Shown: positions 7,985 through 15,832 of the stretch, piece after piece
How the letters are laid out: every line of letters begins with the position of its first letter
Numbering within the stretch: position 1 is the stretch's first letter
NCBI GenBank assembly: GCA_049437325.1
Contig: JBMTIM010000036.1
Span: 1 to 32,787, forward strand
Direction of reading: 5' to 3'
Length of the DNA: 32,787 nt
From: UBA11606 sp049437325
GTDB taxonomy: Bacteria > Actinomycetota > Acidimicrobiia > Acidimicrobiales > Aldehydirespiratoraceae
Program-made: the position numbers and the translations under genes
The notes under the pieces: generated by a model
What the model was told of the DNA's origin: nothing
The model's database searches: none
Seen by the model: the letters and a program-made list of their open reading frames with translations, nothing else

Positions 7985-9313
7985 TCAGCGCCGGGTGACC
8001 GCGACCGGCAGCTTGGCGTAGCCATGCACAAACGATGAGAAGACTCGCTCGGGCTCGCCGACCACCTCGATCTTGTCGAAGCGCTGCAGGATCTCCTCGT
8101 ACAGCACCCGGAGTTGGAGCTCGGCCACTCGGCTTCCCATACAGAAGTGAATGCCATAGCCGAACGACATCTGGCGATCGGCATTGTGGCGTTCGATGTC
8201 GAGTTCGTACGGACTGTCGAAGACGTCTTCGTCGTGGTTGGCCGACAGGTACCACATCAGGACCTGGTCGTACTGCTTGATCTGCTTGCCTCGCAGCTCG
8301 GTGTCTCTGGTTGCGGTGCGACGCATATAGGGCAGCGGCGTGACCCAACGGATCACCTCGGGCACGAAGCCGCTCATCAAACCGGGATCATTCTTCAGCT
8401 TCTGCCACTGGTCGGGGAACAGGTTCAGGCCGTGCACACTGCCTGACATGGTGTTGCGGGTCGTGTCGTTGCCGCCGACGATCAACAGCAACAGGTTGCC
8501 GAGCTGTTCCATCGGAGTCATGTGCTTGGTGTCCTCACCGTTGGCGAGCATCGTCACGAGGTCGAAGCCGTCGCCGCCCCGGCGCTGATCCCACAATTCG
8601 GAGAAGTACGCCACGCATTCCATCAGTTCGTCGATTTTTTGCTGCTGGGTCTCGACCACACCGCCCGGCTGCGGCACGGCAAACACGATGTCGGACCAGC
8701 GGGTCAGCTTTCGGCGATCCTCCATGGGGAAGTCGAACAGGGTGGCGAGCATCAGGGTGGTGAGTTCGATCGAAACGGTGTCTACCCAGTCGAAGGCCTC
8801 GCCCTCGGGGAGCTCGTCGAGCACCGCTGCGGTGCGCTCGCGGATCATCGGTTCGATGTTGCGAAGATTGCTGGGAGCCGACACGCTGCGCACGGTCTTG
8901 CGTTGCTGGGTGTGGGTCGGCGGATCCATCGCAATGAACGGAGACAGGCCCGCCGGCAACTCGTACTCGCCGCGGGCGATTTCCTTGTTGCCGAGGTTGA
9001 TGCCCTTCGCCGACGAGAACGTCTCCCAGTCGCCGTCGACGGCACGAACGTCGTCGTATTTGGTGATCGACCAGTAGCGGCCTGCTGTCTCGAGTTCGTT
9101 GAGGTGCACCGGATCTTCGGCACGAAGTCGGGCGAAGTGATCGTGCCAGCGGTCCTCGCTGAAGAGGTACGGATTCGCAGGGTTGATGTCGGCGATCGCC
9201 ATGTCGGCAGCGTCGGGCACACCCATGCCCTTCTCCGTCATCTCCATCTCGGGCGTGCGGATGTCGGGGTCGAAGAGCGCTGCTGCTTCGGGGGTATTCG
9301 CTGTGTCGGTCAT
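7985..9313 (-). CDS. Cytochrome P450, CYP153-like
   Basis: A 442-residue soluble P450. Visible motifs are the I-helix GGNDTT (280-285), the K-helix E319-V-I-R322, and the haem loop FGYGIHFCMG (384-393) with Cys391 as axial ligand. The phrases LLLLIVGGNDTTRN, VLMWYLSANHDEDVF and SRVAELQLR recall the CYP153 family of terminal alkane and fatty acid hydroxylases. This is recognition by memory, so the subfamily is less sure than the superfamily. Start: ATG 9313 has GAGGA eight bases upstream, and an adjacent GTG at 9316 is also possible. Class I P450s need a ferredoxin and reductase, and neither is adjacent. Its end lies 11 bases from the convergent cupin gene. Confidence 0.9.
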   Translation of the reverse strand: MTDTANTPEAAALFDPDIRTPEMEMTEKGMGVPDAADMAIADINPANPYLFSEDRWHDHFARLRAEDPVHLNELETAGRYWSITKYDDVRAVDGDWETFSSAKGINLGNKEIARGEYELPAGLSPFIAMDPPTHTQQRKTVRSVSAPSNLRNIEPMIRERTAAVLDELPEGEAFDWVDTVSIELTTLMLATLFDFPMEDRRKLTRWSDIVFAVPQPGGVVETQQQKIDELMECVAYFSELWDQRRGGDGFDLVTMLANGEDTKHMTPMEQLGNLLLLIVGGNDTTRNTMSGSVHGLNLFPDQWQKLKNDPGLMSGFVPEVIRWVTPLPYMRRTATRDTELRGKQIKQYDQVLMWYLSANHDEDVFDSPYELDIERHNADRQMSFGYGIHFCMGSRVAELQLRVLYEEILQRFDKIEVVGEPERVFSSFVHGYAKLPVAVTRR

Positions 9314-9344
9314 CACGGATGTCCTCGCTCCTCGGGTCCAACCA

Positions 9345-9373
9345 ATCGTACGCCCCTTACGACGTAAGTGGAA
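9345..9373 (-). promoter_or_regulatory. Candidate promoter of the P450 gene with internal palindrome
   Basis: Reading the reverse strand, TTCCAC (9373-9368) and TACGAT (9350-9345) are 17 bases apart and would start transcription shortly before the P450 gene. The perfect palindrome CTTACG-A-CGTAAG (9356-9368) fills the spacer, the usual place for a repressor site. The -35 match is weak. The palindrome itself is read directly. Confidence 0.4.
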
Positions 9374-9398
9374 GCGATGTCGACAGCGTGACTCGATG

Positions 9399-10652
9399 TC
9401 AGGTCATGTCGCCGAAGTTGGCGATCCCGCGATAGTGACCCTCGGGAATGATGAAATTGCGAATGAGCAGCGCGAACGGATTGTTGTCGGCGGCTGTCAG
9501 ATGATCACCGATCTCGAGAAGCACCTCGCCAAGCACCGTCTCACCAAAAATCCAGGCGTTGAGGGCGTCGTGGTTCGGCGGTGGGTCACCGGGCTGGGAG
9601 GCGACTGCCTCGTGGTAGAAGCTTCGGACGTCGTCTGCGAGATGACGGAGCAAGAACGGCATGTCGTGTGACCATTCGACATCGCCCGCCGGTCGTTCGT
9701 CGAGCTCACCGGACTCGGCCACTGCAGCGAGTGCGGCGACAACCTCATCGACCTGCTCGACAGAGGCTCCCGAAAGTCCGAACGTCGTCCGTCCTCGACG
9801 GCGACGGGTCTCGGCCGCCCAGGGCCGAAGGCTGGCCACTTCGGCTGCGAGTTTTCCGCTCATCGAGTCGTCAGGAGGCGTTGCCAGGTTGAGGGGACAC
9901 GCCCATTGGGCAGGGCCCGCCTCGGGCGCCTCGATCGGATAGTCCTCGATGATCGGGTCCGTCGCCGATTCGAGCAGTCCAAACGCAGCGCGCAGCACGT
10001 TCGTCTGGAATTCGGCGTCACCGGGCACCCCGATGGGGCGGCCGAGAGCAAATGGCACCCACAACGCCCGGGGAGGGCACACCTTCTCGGTCTGTTCTCG
10101 CACCAGGCTGATGCACACCGTTGCGACCCCAGCGCGCTCGATGAAGTGGGCAAGTGCGCTCACGGCGCCTGAGCACAGTGGTCAAATGGGGACGAGGAGC
10201 GCCACGTCGACCCCGTCGGCGGCCAACAGACGGCCAACCTCGCTGCCTGCTGACTCGAACAACTGCGGCTGTGGAAGAGCACCCATGAACGTGTAGTGCC
10301 ATGGTGCAACACCACCGATCTCCCCGGCGGTCGACATCTCCTCGAGGCGGTCGAGGGGCATGGCGACATTGGGATCGTCGGCGAGACCGCTGCGGTCGAA
10401 GTTGACGCTGATATGGCTGAGGATCACATCGCCCCAGTCCACGCCGCGAGGAAGGATCCGAAAGTCGGTCGCCCCAGGCGTGAAGGGAGGATCATCACGG
10501 CGATGCATGCCGCACGTCGAGACCAGAGCGACTGTCGATTCGCGCAGGGGTTTGGGCGCGATCCAACGCTCGAGCGGGAGTCTCGGCATGGCCTCGGCGC
10601 GAGCACGGAGGTGGTCGGCTTCGGTGTCGTGCAGATCGGAGAGTCTGACCAT
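9399..10652 (-). CDS. GrdB/PrdB-family reductase subunit with in-frame UGA: candidate selenoprotein
   Basis: Read through one TGA (10184-10182), this frame gives a 417-residue protein of the glycine/sarcosine/betaine/D-proline reductase selenoprotein B family. Before the TGA are family-like blocks: STCGMHRRDDPPF (45-57), DWGDVILSHISVNFD, then DPNVAMPLDRLEEM, a GEIGGV turn, and YTFMGALPQ. Residues 148-160 read VDVALLVPI-U-P-L-C, so the TGA is position 157 and forms U-x-x-C with Cys160, where relatives have Sec or Cys. After it come ERAGVATVCISL, WVPFALGRPIG and FQTNVLRAAFGLLE, also family-like, then an unassigned C-terminal region (about 250-417). The frame, codon bias and length are intact on both sides. 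Known members cleave C-N bonds reductively, but the substrate here is unknown and no GrdA or GrdC partner adjoins. The ATG 10652 start is probable, and no clear ribosome site is seen. A nonsense mutation remains possible. Confidence 0.72.
10154..10176 (-). promoter_or_regulatory. Candidate SECIS-type hairpin just after the in-frame UGA
   Basis: Two alternative hairpins lie directly 3' of the UGA. One pairs GTGC-TCA with TGA-(GC bulge)-GCAC around a GGCGCCG loop (10176-10154). The other pairs GCGC with GCGC around a CGTGA loop (10168-10156), with 17 bases between the UGA and the loop and a G as second loop base. Bacterial SECIS elements are coding-region hairpins just after the Sec codon, with a G near the start of the apical loop. 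In GC-rich DNA such small stems are common, so this is only compatible evidence. Confidence 0.35.
10182..10184 (-). other. In-frame TGA, proposed selenocysteine codon
   Basis: This is the only stop in an otherwise open 418-codon frame. It follows VDVALLVPI and precedes P-L-C, matching the redox-active Sec/Cys position of the GrdB/PrdB family. The next possible restart, GTG 10163, would give a 254-residue fragment lacking the N-terminal half and the redox pair, which makes independent translation unattractive. Confidence 0.65.
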
Positions 10653-10670
10653 CGGGGAGCGACACTGCCC

Positions 10671-10676
10671 TACGCT
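10671..10676 (+). promoter_or_regulatory. -10 element TACGCT, leaderless start of the class V PLP gene
   Basis: TACGCT ends seven bases before ATG 10684, and no ribosome binding site lies between. Transcription would begin at the start codon itself. The 31-base gap also has to serve the divergent selenoprotein gene. Confidence 0.5.
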
Positions 10677-10683
10677 CGACGCA

Positions 10684-11856
10684 ATGGCAACCTGGAACCT
10701 CGATCCTGCGGTCACCCACCTCAACCACGGTTCGTTCGGGGCGACACCGGTCGAGGTCCTCGCCCTGCAGTCCGAGCTTCGTGCGCAGATGGAATCCAAT
10801 CCGGTCAGGTTCATGCTCCGCGAGTACCAACCGGCGCTCGAAACGTGTCGCAGCGAGCTGGCCGGTTTCGTCGGCGCCGATCCCGATGGTCTCGTGTTCG
10901 TTCCCAACGCCACCTACGGCGTGAACTCGGTGCTGCGCAGTGTCGAGGACCGTCTCCGGCCCGGCGACGAGTTGGTCGTGACCTCGCAGACCTACAACGC
11001 CTGTCGGAACGCGGTCACAGCGACTGCGGCGCGGACCGGCTGCTCGCTGGTGGTCGCCCACGTGCCCTTTCCGCTGTCGAGCCCAGCCGACGTCACCGAG
11101 GCGGTCCTCGGTGTCATCACCCCACGAACGGCACTTGTGCTCCTCGATCACGTCACCTCACCGACCGCGGTGATCAACCCGATCGAGGAGATCATCGCCG
11201 CCCTCGACCCTGCGGTGATGGTGTTGGTCGACGGGGCCCATGCCCCCGGCATGATCGACGTCGACGTCGCTGCACTCGGAGCCGACTTCTACACGGCCAA
11301 CTGCCACAAGTGGCTGTGTTCGCCGAAGGGAGCTGCATTCTTGTGGGTGGCCGAGCCCTACCGAGACTCGGCGGTGGCTGCATCGGTGAGTCACGGATAC
11401 AACGACGGTTGGCCCGGCAGTGGCAGTCGGTTCCACGCCCAGTTCGACTGGACCGGAACCGACGATGCAACAGCCCGGCTTTGTGTCGCCCGATCGTTGG
11501 CGGTGATCGGCCAGCATCGGAGTGGGGGATGGGCAGCGGTACAGGCTGCAAACCACGAACTCGTTTGTGCTGGGAGGGACCTTCTCATCGCTGCCCTGTC
11601 GATCGACGCTCCTGCCCCCGACGGGATGCTCGGGTCGATCGCTGCGGTACCTGTACCGCCCGAGCCGCAGCCGAGCGAGAGCATCTTCGACCCGCTGACC
11701 ACGGCATTGCACGAGCGATGGTCGATCGAAGTGCCGGTGTTCGCCTGGCCGCAATCGCCGCAGCGCCTGCTGCGTATCTCGGCCCAGCAATACAACCGAC
11801 TCGATGACTACGACCGCCTCGTCGACGCGCTCACCGAGGAACTCGCACTCGGCTGA
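10684..11856 (+). CDS. Class V PLP-dependent aminotransferase, isopenicillin-N-epimerase-like
   Basis: A 390-residue fold-type I PLP enzyme of the NifS/CefD superfamily, which also holds cysteine desulfurases, selenocysteine lyases and EgtE. LNHGSFGATP (13-22) is the typical opening of the epimerase-like branch. VDGAHAPG carries Asp183 (pyridine-nitrogen contact) and His186. The Schiff-base lysine is Lys209 in ANCHKWLCSPKG. The C-terminal SPQRLLRISAQQYN is also family-like. No desulfurase-type catalytic Cys loop is obvious, so a C-S lyase, epimerase or racemase role is open. It is divergent from the candidate selenoprotein with a 31-base gap, which hints at shared function but does not prove it. 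I chose ATG 10684 because of the -10 element just upstream. Confidence 0.85.
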   Translation: MATWNLDPAVTHLNHGSFGATPVEVLALQSELRAQMESNPVRFMLREYQPALETCRSELAGFVGADPDGLVFVPNATYGVNSVLRSVEDRLRPGDELVVTSQTYNACRNAVTATAARTGCSLVVAHVPFPLSSPADVTEAVLGVITPRTALVLLDHVTSPTAVINPIEEIIAALDPAVMVLVDGAHAPGMIDVDVAALGADFYTANCHKWLCSPKGAAFLWVAEPYRDSAVAASVSHGYNDGWPGSGSRFHAQFDWTGTDDATARLCVARSLAVIGQHRSGGWAAVQAANHELVCAGRDLLIAALSIDAPAPDGMLGSIAAVPVPPEPQPSESIFDPLTTALHERWSIEVPVFAWPQSPQRLLRISAQQYNRLDDYDRLVDALTEELALG

Positions 11857-11863
11857 CCCCGGC

Positions 11864-11869
11864 TACGGT
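11864..11869 (+). promoter_or_regulatory. -10 element TACGGT, leaderless start of the TPR gene
   Basis: TACGGT ends seven bases before ATG 11877 with no Shine-Dalgarno sequence between. This favours ATG 11877 over the GTG at 11868, which overlaps the element. Confidence 0.45.
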
Positions 11870-11876
11870 GCAGCGC

Positions 11877-13556
11877 ATGGTGCCCTGTGCCGACTATCCG
11901 TTCGATCTTGGAGAACATTCTCGCAAGATCACAACCGAGTCCGAGGATGCACAGGCGTGGTTCGACTTTGGTTTGAACTGGTTGTACGCGTTTCACAACG
12001 AAGAGGCCGCATTCTGCTTCCGGCAGGCGATCGACGCCGACCCGGCATGCGCAATGGCCCACTGGGGTGTCGCCCACGCAGTTGGGCCGTATTACAACGG
12101 ACCTTGGGTCCGGCTCGTCGACCCGCTGCGATCGGAGATTCTCGCAACGGCCTTTGCTTCCAGTCGCACCGCAGCCGACCTCGCACGCAATGCAACGCCG
12201 GTCGAACAGGCCCTCGTGCACGCACTTGTCGCCCGGTTCGGCGCCGAGCACAACGATGATCAGGCCATATTCGATTCGTGGGACGATGCGTACGCTGACG
12301 CCATGGCGGCCGTGTACGAGCGGTTCCCCGATGATCTCGACGTTGCCGCCCTCACCGTCGAGGCGCTCATCGTCCGGACACCGTGGCGCTTGTGGGATCT
12401 GCCGACCGGAACGCCAGCCGAAGGCGCGAGTACCGAGGAGGCGATCGCCATCCTCGAGCGATGCTTCGCCGATCAGCCCGAGGCCACACGCCGCCATCCG
12501 GGCTTGCTGCACTTCTGGATCCACATCATGGAGATGTCGCCGATGCCGGAGCGGGCCCTCGAGATCGCTCCGGTGCTGCAGGAACTCTGCCCCGACGCAG
12601 CCCACCTGGTGCACATGGCGTCACACATTCAGGTCCTGTGCGGTCACTACGAGCAGTCCCTCGCCGCCAACATCGCTGCCGTTGTTGCCGACGACAAATA
12701 CCTTGCCTACAACCCGGGCGTCAGCGTCTACACGATCTATCGCCTCCACAACATCCACTTCCAGATCTACTCGGCGATGTTTTTGGGCAACCACGAACGA
12801 GCCGTTGCGGCAGCCGATCTGATCCGTGAGACGGTGACCGACGAGGCGCTTCGTACCGACAATCCGTTGGTGGTTCGCTACCTCGAAGCGTTCTACGGGA
12901 TGAAGGTGCATGTTCTGATCCGGTTCGGCCGGTGGGCCGAACTCGACGACATGGAACTCCCCGAGGATGTCGAGCTGTACCCGTCGACCCTGGCGCTGTG
13001 CCACTACGGCAAGGGGATCGCATGTGCCGCAACCGGTGATATCGCAGCTGCAGAGGAGCACCAGCGTCTCTTCGCCGAAGCGTGGGAAGGCGTGCCCGAG
13101 GATCACCTCGTGTTCAACAACCAGACGCGCGATGTGCTGCGAATCGGTGAGGCGATGCTCGCAGGAGAACTCGACTACCGACGCGGGAATCTCGAAGCAG
13201 CGTTCGGGCACCTCCGACGCTCCGTCGAACTCGACGACAACCTGTTCTACACCGAGCCGTGGGCGTGGATGCAGCCTCCCCGCCACGCCCTGGGTGCGCT
13301 ACTGCTCGAGCAGGGGCGGGTGGCCGAGGCCGCAGGCGTCTATGCCGCCGATCTCGGTCTCGACGAAACGCTGGTGCGTTCGTCACGGCACCCCGGCAAC
13401 GTGTGGGCTCTCCACGGCTATGCAGAATGTCTCGACTCACTCGGGCGTTCCGACGAGGCCGATGCGGTGCGCGCCGAATTGGCCGTTGCCCGACGGCACA
13501 TGGACGTTGCGTTGGAGTCGTCGTGCTTTTGTCGCGGTGCGGCGGCTCAGGGCTGA
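11877..13556 (+). CDS. Tetratricopeptide repeat protein
   Basis: A 559-residue, probably cytoplasmic protein made of helical repeats. AWFDFGLNWLYAFHNEEAAFCFRQAIDADPACAMAHWGVAHA is cut here into its repeat sense: a helix pair with the Ala/Gly/Tyr spacing of TPRs, followed by the conserved block HFWIH and HLVHMASHI (near residues 218-250), then AAVYA-type repeats up to the C-terminus. Similar uncharacterised TPR proteins carry the same His-rich HxxxH block, which could bind metal. The C-terminus ends in SSCFCRG, a Cys-x-Cys pair that may matter for metal or thiol chemistry. It starts 20 bases after the PLP enzyme gene on the same strand and may be partly co-transcribed. No enzymatic function can be assigned. 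Confidence 0.8.
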   Translation: MVPCADYPFDLGEHSRKITTESEDAQAWFDFGLNWLYAFHNEEAAFCFRQAIDADPACAMAHWGVAHAVGPYYNGPWVRLVDPLRSEILATAFASSRTAADLARNATPVEQALVHALVARFGAEHNDDQAIFDSWDDAYADAMAAVYERFPDDLDVAALTVEALIVRTPWRLWDLPTGTPAEGASTEEAIAILERCFADQPEATRRHPGLLHFWIHIMEMSPMPERALEIAPVLQELCPDAAHLVHMASHIQVLCGHYEQSLAANIAAVVADDKYLAYNPGVSVYTIYRLHNIHFQIYSAMFLGNHERAVAAADLIRETVTDEALRTDNPLVVRYLEAFYGMKVHVLIRFGRWAELDDMELPEDVELYPSTLALCHYGKGIACAATGDIAAAEEHQRLFAEAWEGVPEDHLVFNNQTRDVLRIGEAMLAGELDYRRGNLEAAFGHLRRSVELDDNLFYTEPWAWMQPPRHALGALLLEQGRVAEAAGVYAADLGLDETLVRSSRHPGNVWALHGYAECLDSLGRSDEADAVRAELAVARRHMDVALESSCFCRGAAAQG

Positions 13557-14065
13557 CGGCCGACGAAGCCGATCAGACGGTCCTGCGCACTGGCGTCGTC
13601 GCCCACCTCGACCGGTGGGCCGAACATGCGCTCGTTTCGGAGCATCTGCTCAGGAAGGCGCTGAAGACCCATCAACGTCGACTCGGCGGCTGCTTCCGGC
13701 AGCGTTGCATCGGCACCGATTGCCGTGGCGAGATCCCACGAATGCACGAGGATGTCGGTGGTGATGAGACCGGCGACCGCCGGCATCGGGGTACCGCCGA
13801 ACTGTTCGGCTCGTCCTTCCATGCTCGAGGGGTCGTCGAGCTTTGCCCGCAGACTTGCTCGCAAGGCTGGCCAGTCACCCTCGGCGGCGTCGGCGCCAAA
13901 CGCGCTGGCCCCTTGGCCCTGCCAGAACATGGCGTGGTCGACGAGTTCGCGCACCGTCCAGCCGTCGCACGGGGTGCTCTTGTCCCAGTCGTCATCGCCG
14001 ACTTGGGCGATCACCTCGTCCCACTTGTCCGCAGCCATTGCCCAGACGTCACCAATGCCATTCAT
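13547..14065 (-). CDS. TIGR03086-type metal-binding protein (mycothiol-dependent maleylpyruvate isomerase fold)
   Basis: A 172-residue DinB-like four-helix protein. The opening WAMAADKWDEVIAQVGDDDW, then STPCDGWTVRELVDHAMFW (first metal His in DHAMFW), and DILVHSWDLATAIG (second His in VHSWD) are the diagnostic pattern of the actinobacterial TIGR03086 family. Members bind zinc or nickel and some use mycothiol as cofactor. The substrate here is unknown. The start is ATG 14065, which has AGGAG eight bases upstream. A GTG at 14074 sits too close to that site. The 3' end overlaps the convergent TPR gene by 10 bases. It may follow the threonine deaminase gene on the same strand, with a gap of 137 bases. 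Confidence 0.85.
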   Translation of the reverse strand: MNGIGDVWAMAADKWDEVIAQVGDDDWDKSTPCDGWTVRELVDHAMFWQGQGASAFGADAAEGDWPALRASLRAKLDDPSSMEGRAEQFGGTPMPAVAGLITTDILVHSWDLATAIGADATLPEAAAESTLMGLQRLPEQMLRNERMFGPPVEVGDDASAQDRLIGFVGRQP

Positions 14066-14202
14066 CGTGTTCACTCCTGTGTCGATCAGTTTGTGCGTCG
14101 ACCTCGCCGAGCAGCTTGCCACACAGGCCTGCGCCGCGCCCGAAGCCGGCAGCACGGTCGACGTGCAGAGATGTCCCGACGGCCCCCCTGATCGCTCTCG
14201 AA

Positions 14203-15720
14203 TCAGGGCGAGCTGCCGAGAAAGAGACGGTACGCCGGGTTGTTGCTCTCGTCCCAGTAGCGGTAGCCGAGATCGTCGAGGAAGGTCGCAAAGGCCGGCT
14301 GATCAGCGTCGGGCACCTGCATCCCCACAAGGACCCGCCCGTAGTCGGCCCCGTGGTTGCGGTAGTGGAACAGCGAGATGTTCCAGTCGGGGCGCATGGC
14401 CGTGAGGAACCGCATGAGCGCCCCCGGACGCTCAGGGAATTCGAAGCGGTAGAGCACCTCGTCGTTCGCGTGGGGAGACTTGCCGCCGACCAGATGACGC
14501 AGATGGACCTTGGCCAGCTCGTCATTGGTGAGATCGAGCGTCGTGAAGCCCGCCTGCTCGAACCCTCGGGCAATCTCGGTGGCCTCTCCCCGTCGGCGGG
14601 TCTCGACACCGACGAAGACGTGCGCCTCACTCGCATCGCTGATGCGGTAGTTGAACTCGGTCACCGACCGATCACCCACCTCGGCGCAGAACCGCCGAAA
14701 CGAGCCTCGCTCCTCGGGAATCGTGACGGCAAAGACCGCCTCGCGCTGCTCGCCGATTTCCGCTCGCTCGGACACGAATCGGAGTCGATCAAAGTTCATG
14801 TTCGCACCGCACGCCACCGCGATCAGGGTGTGCCCGGCGACCGCCTCGCGCTCGACGTACTGCTTCAATCCGGCGATGGCCAGGGCTCCGGCCGGTTCGA
14901 GGATCGCGCGCGTGTCGGCAAACACGTCCTTGATGGCGGCGCAGGCCCCATCGGTGTCGACTCGGATGATTTCGTCAACGTGCTGCTGGACGAGACGGAA
15001 CGTCTCATCGCCCACTCGGCGGACCGCAGTGCCATCGCTGAACAAGCCGACGTCGGTGAGTTCGACGATCTCTCCCGCTTCGATGCTGCGAGCCATGCCA
15101 TCGGAGTCTTCGGTCTGGACCCCGATCACCCGAATGTCGGGCTTGAGCGCCTTCACGTAGGTGGCGATGCCCGAGATCAATCCGCCACCCCCGATGCCGA
15201 CGAAGACGGCGTCGATGGGGCCGGGGTGCTGGCGCAACAACTCCATTGCGATCGTTCCCTGTCCCGCAATCACATCGGGATCGTCGAAGGGGTGGACGAA
15301 TTCCAGTCCTTGCTCGGCCGTCAGCCGGCGCGCCTCGGCTTCGGCATCGCTGTAGGAATCTCCGTGGAGCACCACGTCGGCGCCGCGCGCTCGAACCGCA
15401 TCGACCTTGAGCTCGGGGGTGGTGACAGGCATGACGATCACCGCTCGACAGCCGAGTTCGGCTGCGGCGAGCGCCACACCCTGCGCATGATTGCCGGCGG
15501 AGGACGCGATGACGCCGCGCGCCCGCTGTTCGGCGCTGAGCTTCGCCATTTTGTTGTACGCACCTCGGATCTTGAACGAGAACACCGGCTGGAGGTCTTC
15601 TCGTTTGAGCAGCACGTTGTTGTCGAGACGCGCCGACAGCGACGGGGCAGGGTCGAGTGGGGTCTCGCTCGCAACGTCGTAGACGTCGGCGGTCAAGATC
15701 CGGCGGAGGTACTCGGTCAT
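14203..15720 (-). CDS. ilvA: Threonine ammonia-lyase, biosynthetic
   Basis: A 505-residue fold-type II PLP enzyme that converts threonine to 2-oxobutanoate and ammonia, the committing step of isoleucine synthesis. The PLP lysine is Lys50 in FSFKIRGAYNK, SSAGNHAQGVA (73-83) binds substrate, and the phosphate loop GIGGGGL is at 175-181. After about residue 325 come two ACT-like regulatory repeats: the first around EERGSFRRFCAEV, the second around PERPGALMRFLTAM, with DWNISLFHYRNHGADYG. These domains mediate isoleucine inhibition and valine activation in known enzymes. The length fits the long biosynthetic form rather than the short catabolic one. ATG 15720 is the first start before the conserved region. 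Confidence 0.93.
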   Translation of the reverse strand: MTEYLRRILTADVYDVASETPLDPAPSLSARLDNNVLLKREDLQPVFSFKIRGAYNKMAKLSAEQRARGVIASSAGNHAQGVALAAAELGCRAVIVMPVTTPELKVDAVRARGADVVLHGDSYSDAEAEARRLTAEQGLEFVHPFDDPDVIAGQGTIAMELLRQHPGPIDAVFVGIGGGGLISGIATYVKALKPDIRVIGVQTEDSDGMARSIEAGEIVELTDVGLFSDGTAVRRVGDETFRLVQQHVDEIIRVDTDGACAAIKDVFADTRAILEPAGALAIAGLKQYVEREAVAGHTLIAVACGANMNFDRLRFVSERAEIGEQREAVFAVTIPEERGSFRRFCAEVGDRSVTEFNYRISDASEAHVFVGVETRRRGEATEIARGFEQAGFTTLDLTNDELAKVHLRHLVGGKSPHANDEVLYRFEFPERPGALMRFLTAMRPDWNISLFHYRNHGADYGRVLVGMQVPDADQPAFATFLDDLGYRYWDESNNPAYRLFLGSSP

Positions 15721-15797
15721 GGACGGTGTCTCGTGCACGTCTCCAGTCAACCCGCTGTGGGGGCGCGCCAAGTTGATTTCAGGTGGTTCTGGCTCCG

Positions 15798-15824
15798 TTG
15801 ACCAGCACACAACGCAGCTAGGGT
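15798..15824 (+). promoter_or_regulatory. Promoter TTGACC-N15-TAGGGT of the decarboxylase gene
   Basis: TTGACC (15798-15803) and TAGGGT (15819-15824) are 15 bases apart, slightly short. The -10 ends eight bases before ATG 15833, which has no ribosome binding site, so a leaderless transcript is likely. It lies in the 112-base divergent gap with threonine deaminase. Confidence 0.5.
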
Positions 15825-15832
15825 CGGCGGCG

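Noticed and set aside
8522..9367. 281-residue forward frame opposite the P450 gene
   Set aside because: A shadow of the P450 reading frame in GC-rich DNA. It has no domain, while the reverse strand shows all P450 motifs.
9399..10163. Independent 254-residue gene starting at GTG 10163
   Set aside because: It would lack the redox motif and the N-terminal half of the family. The in-frame continuity through the TGA is better explained by one selenoprotein gene.
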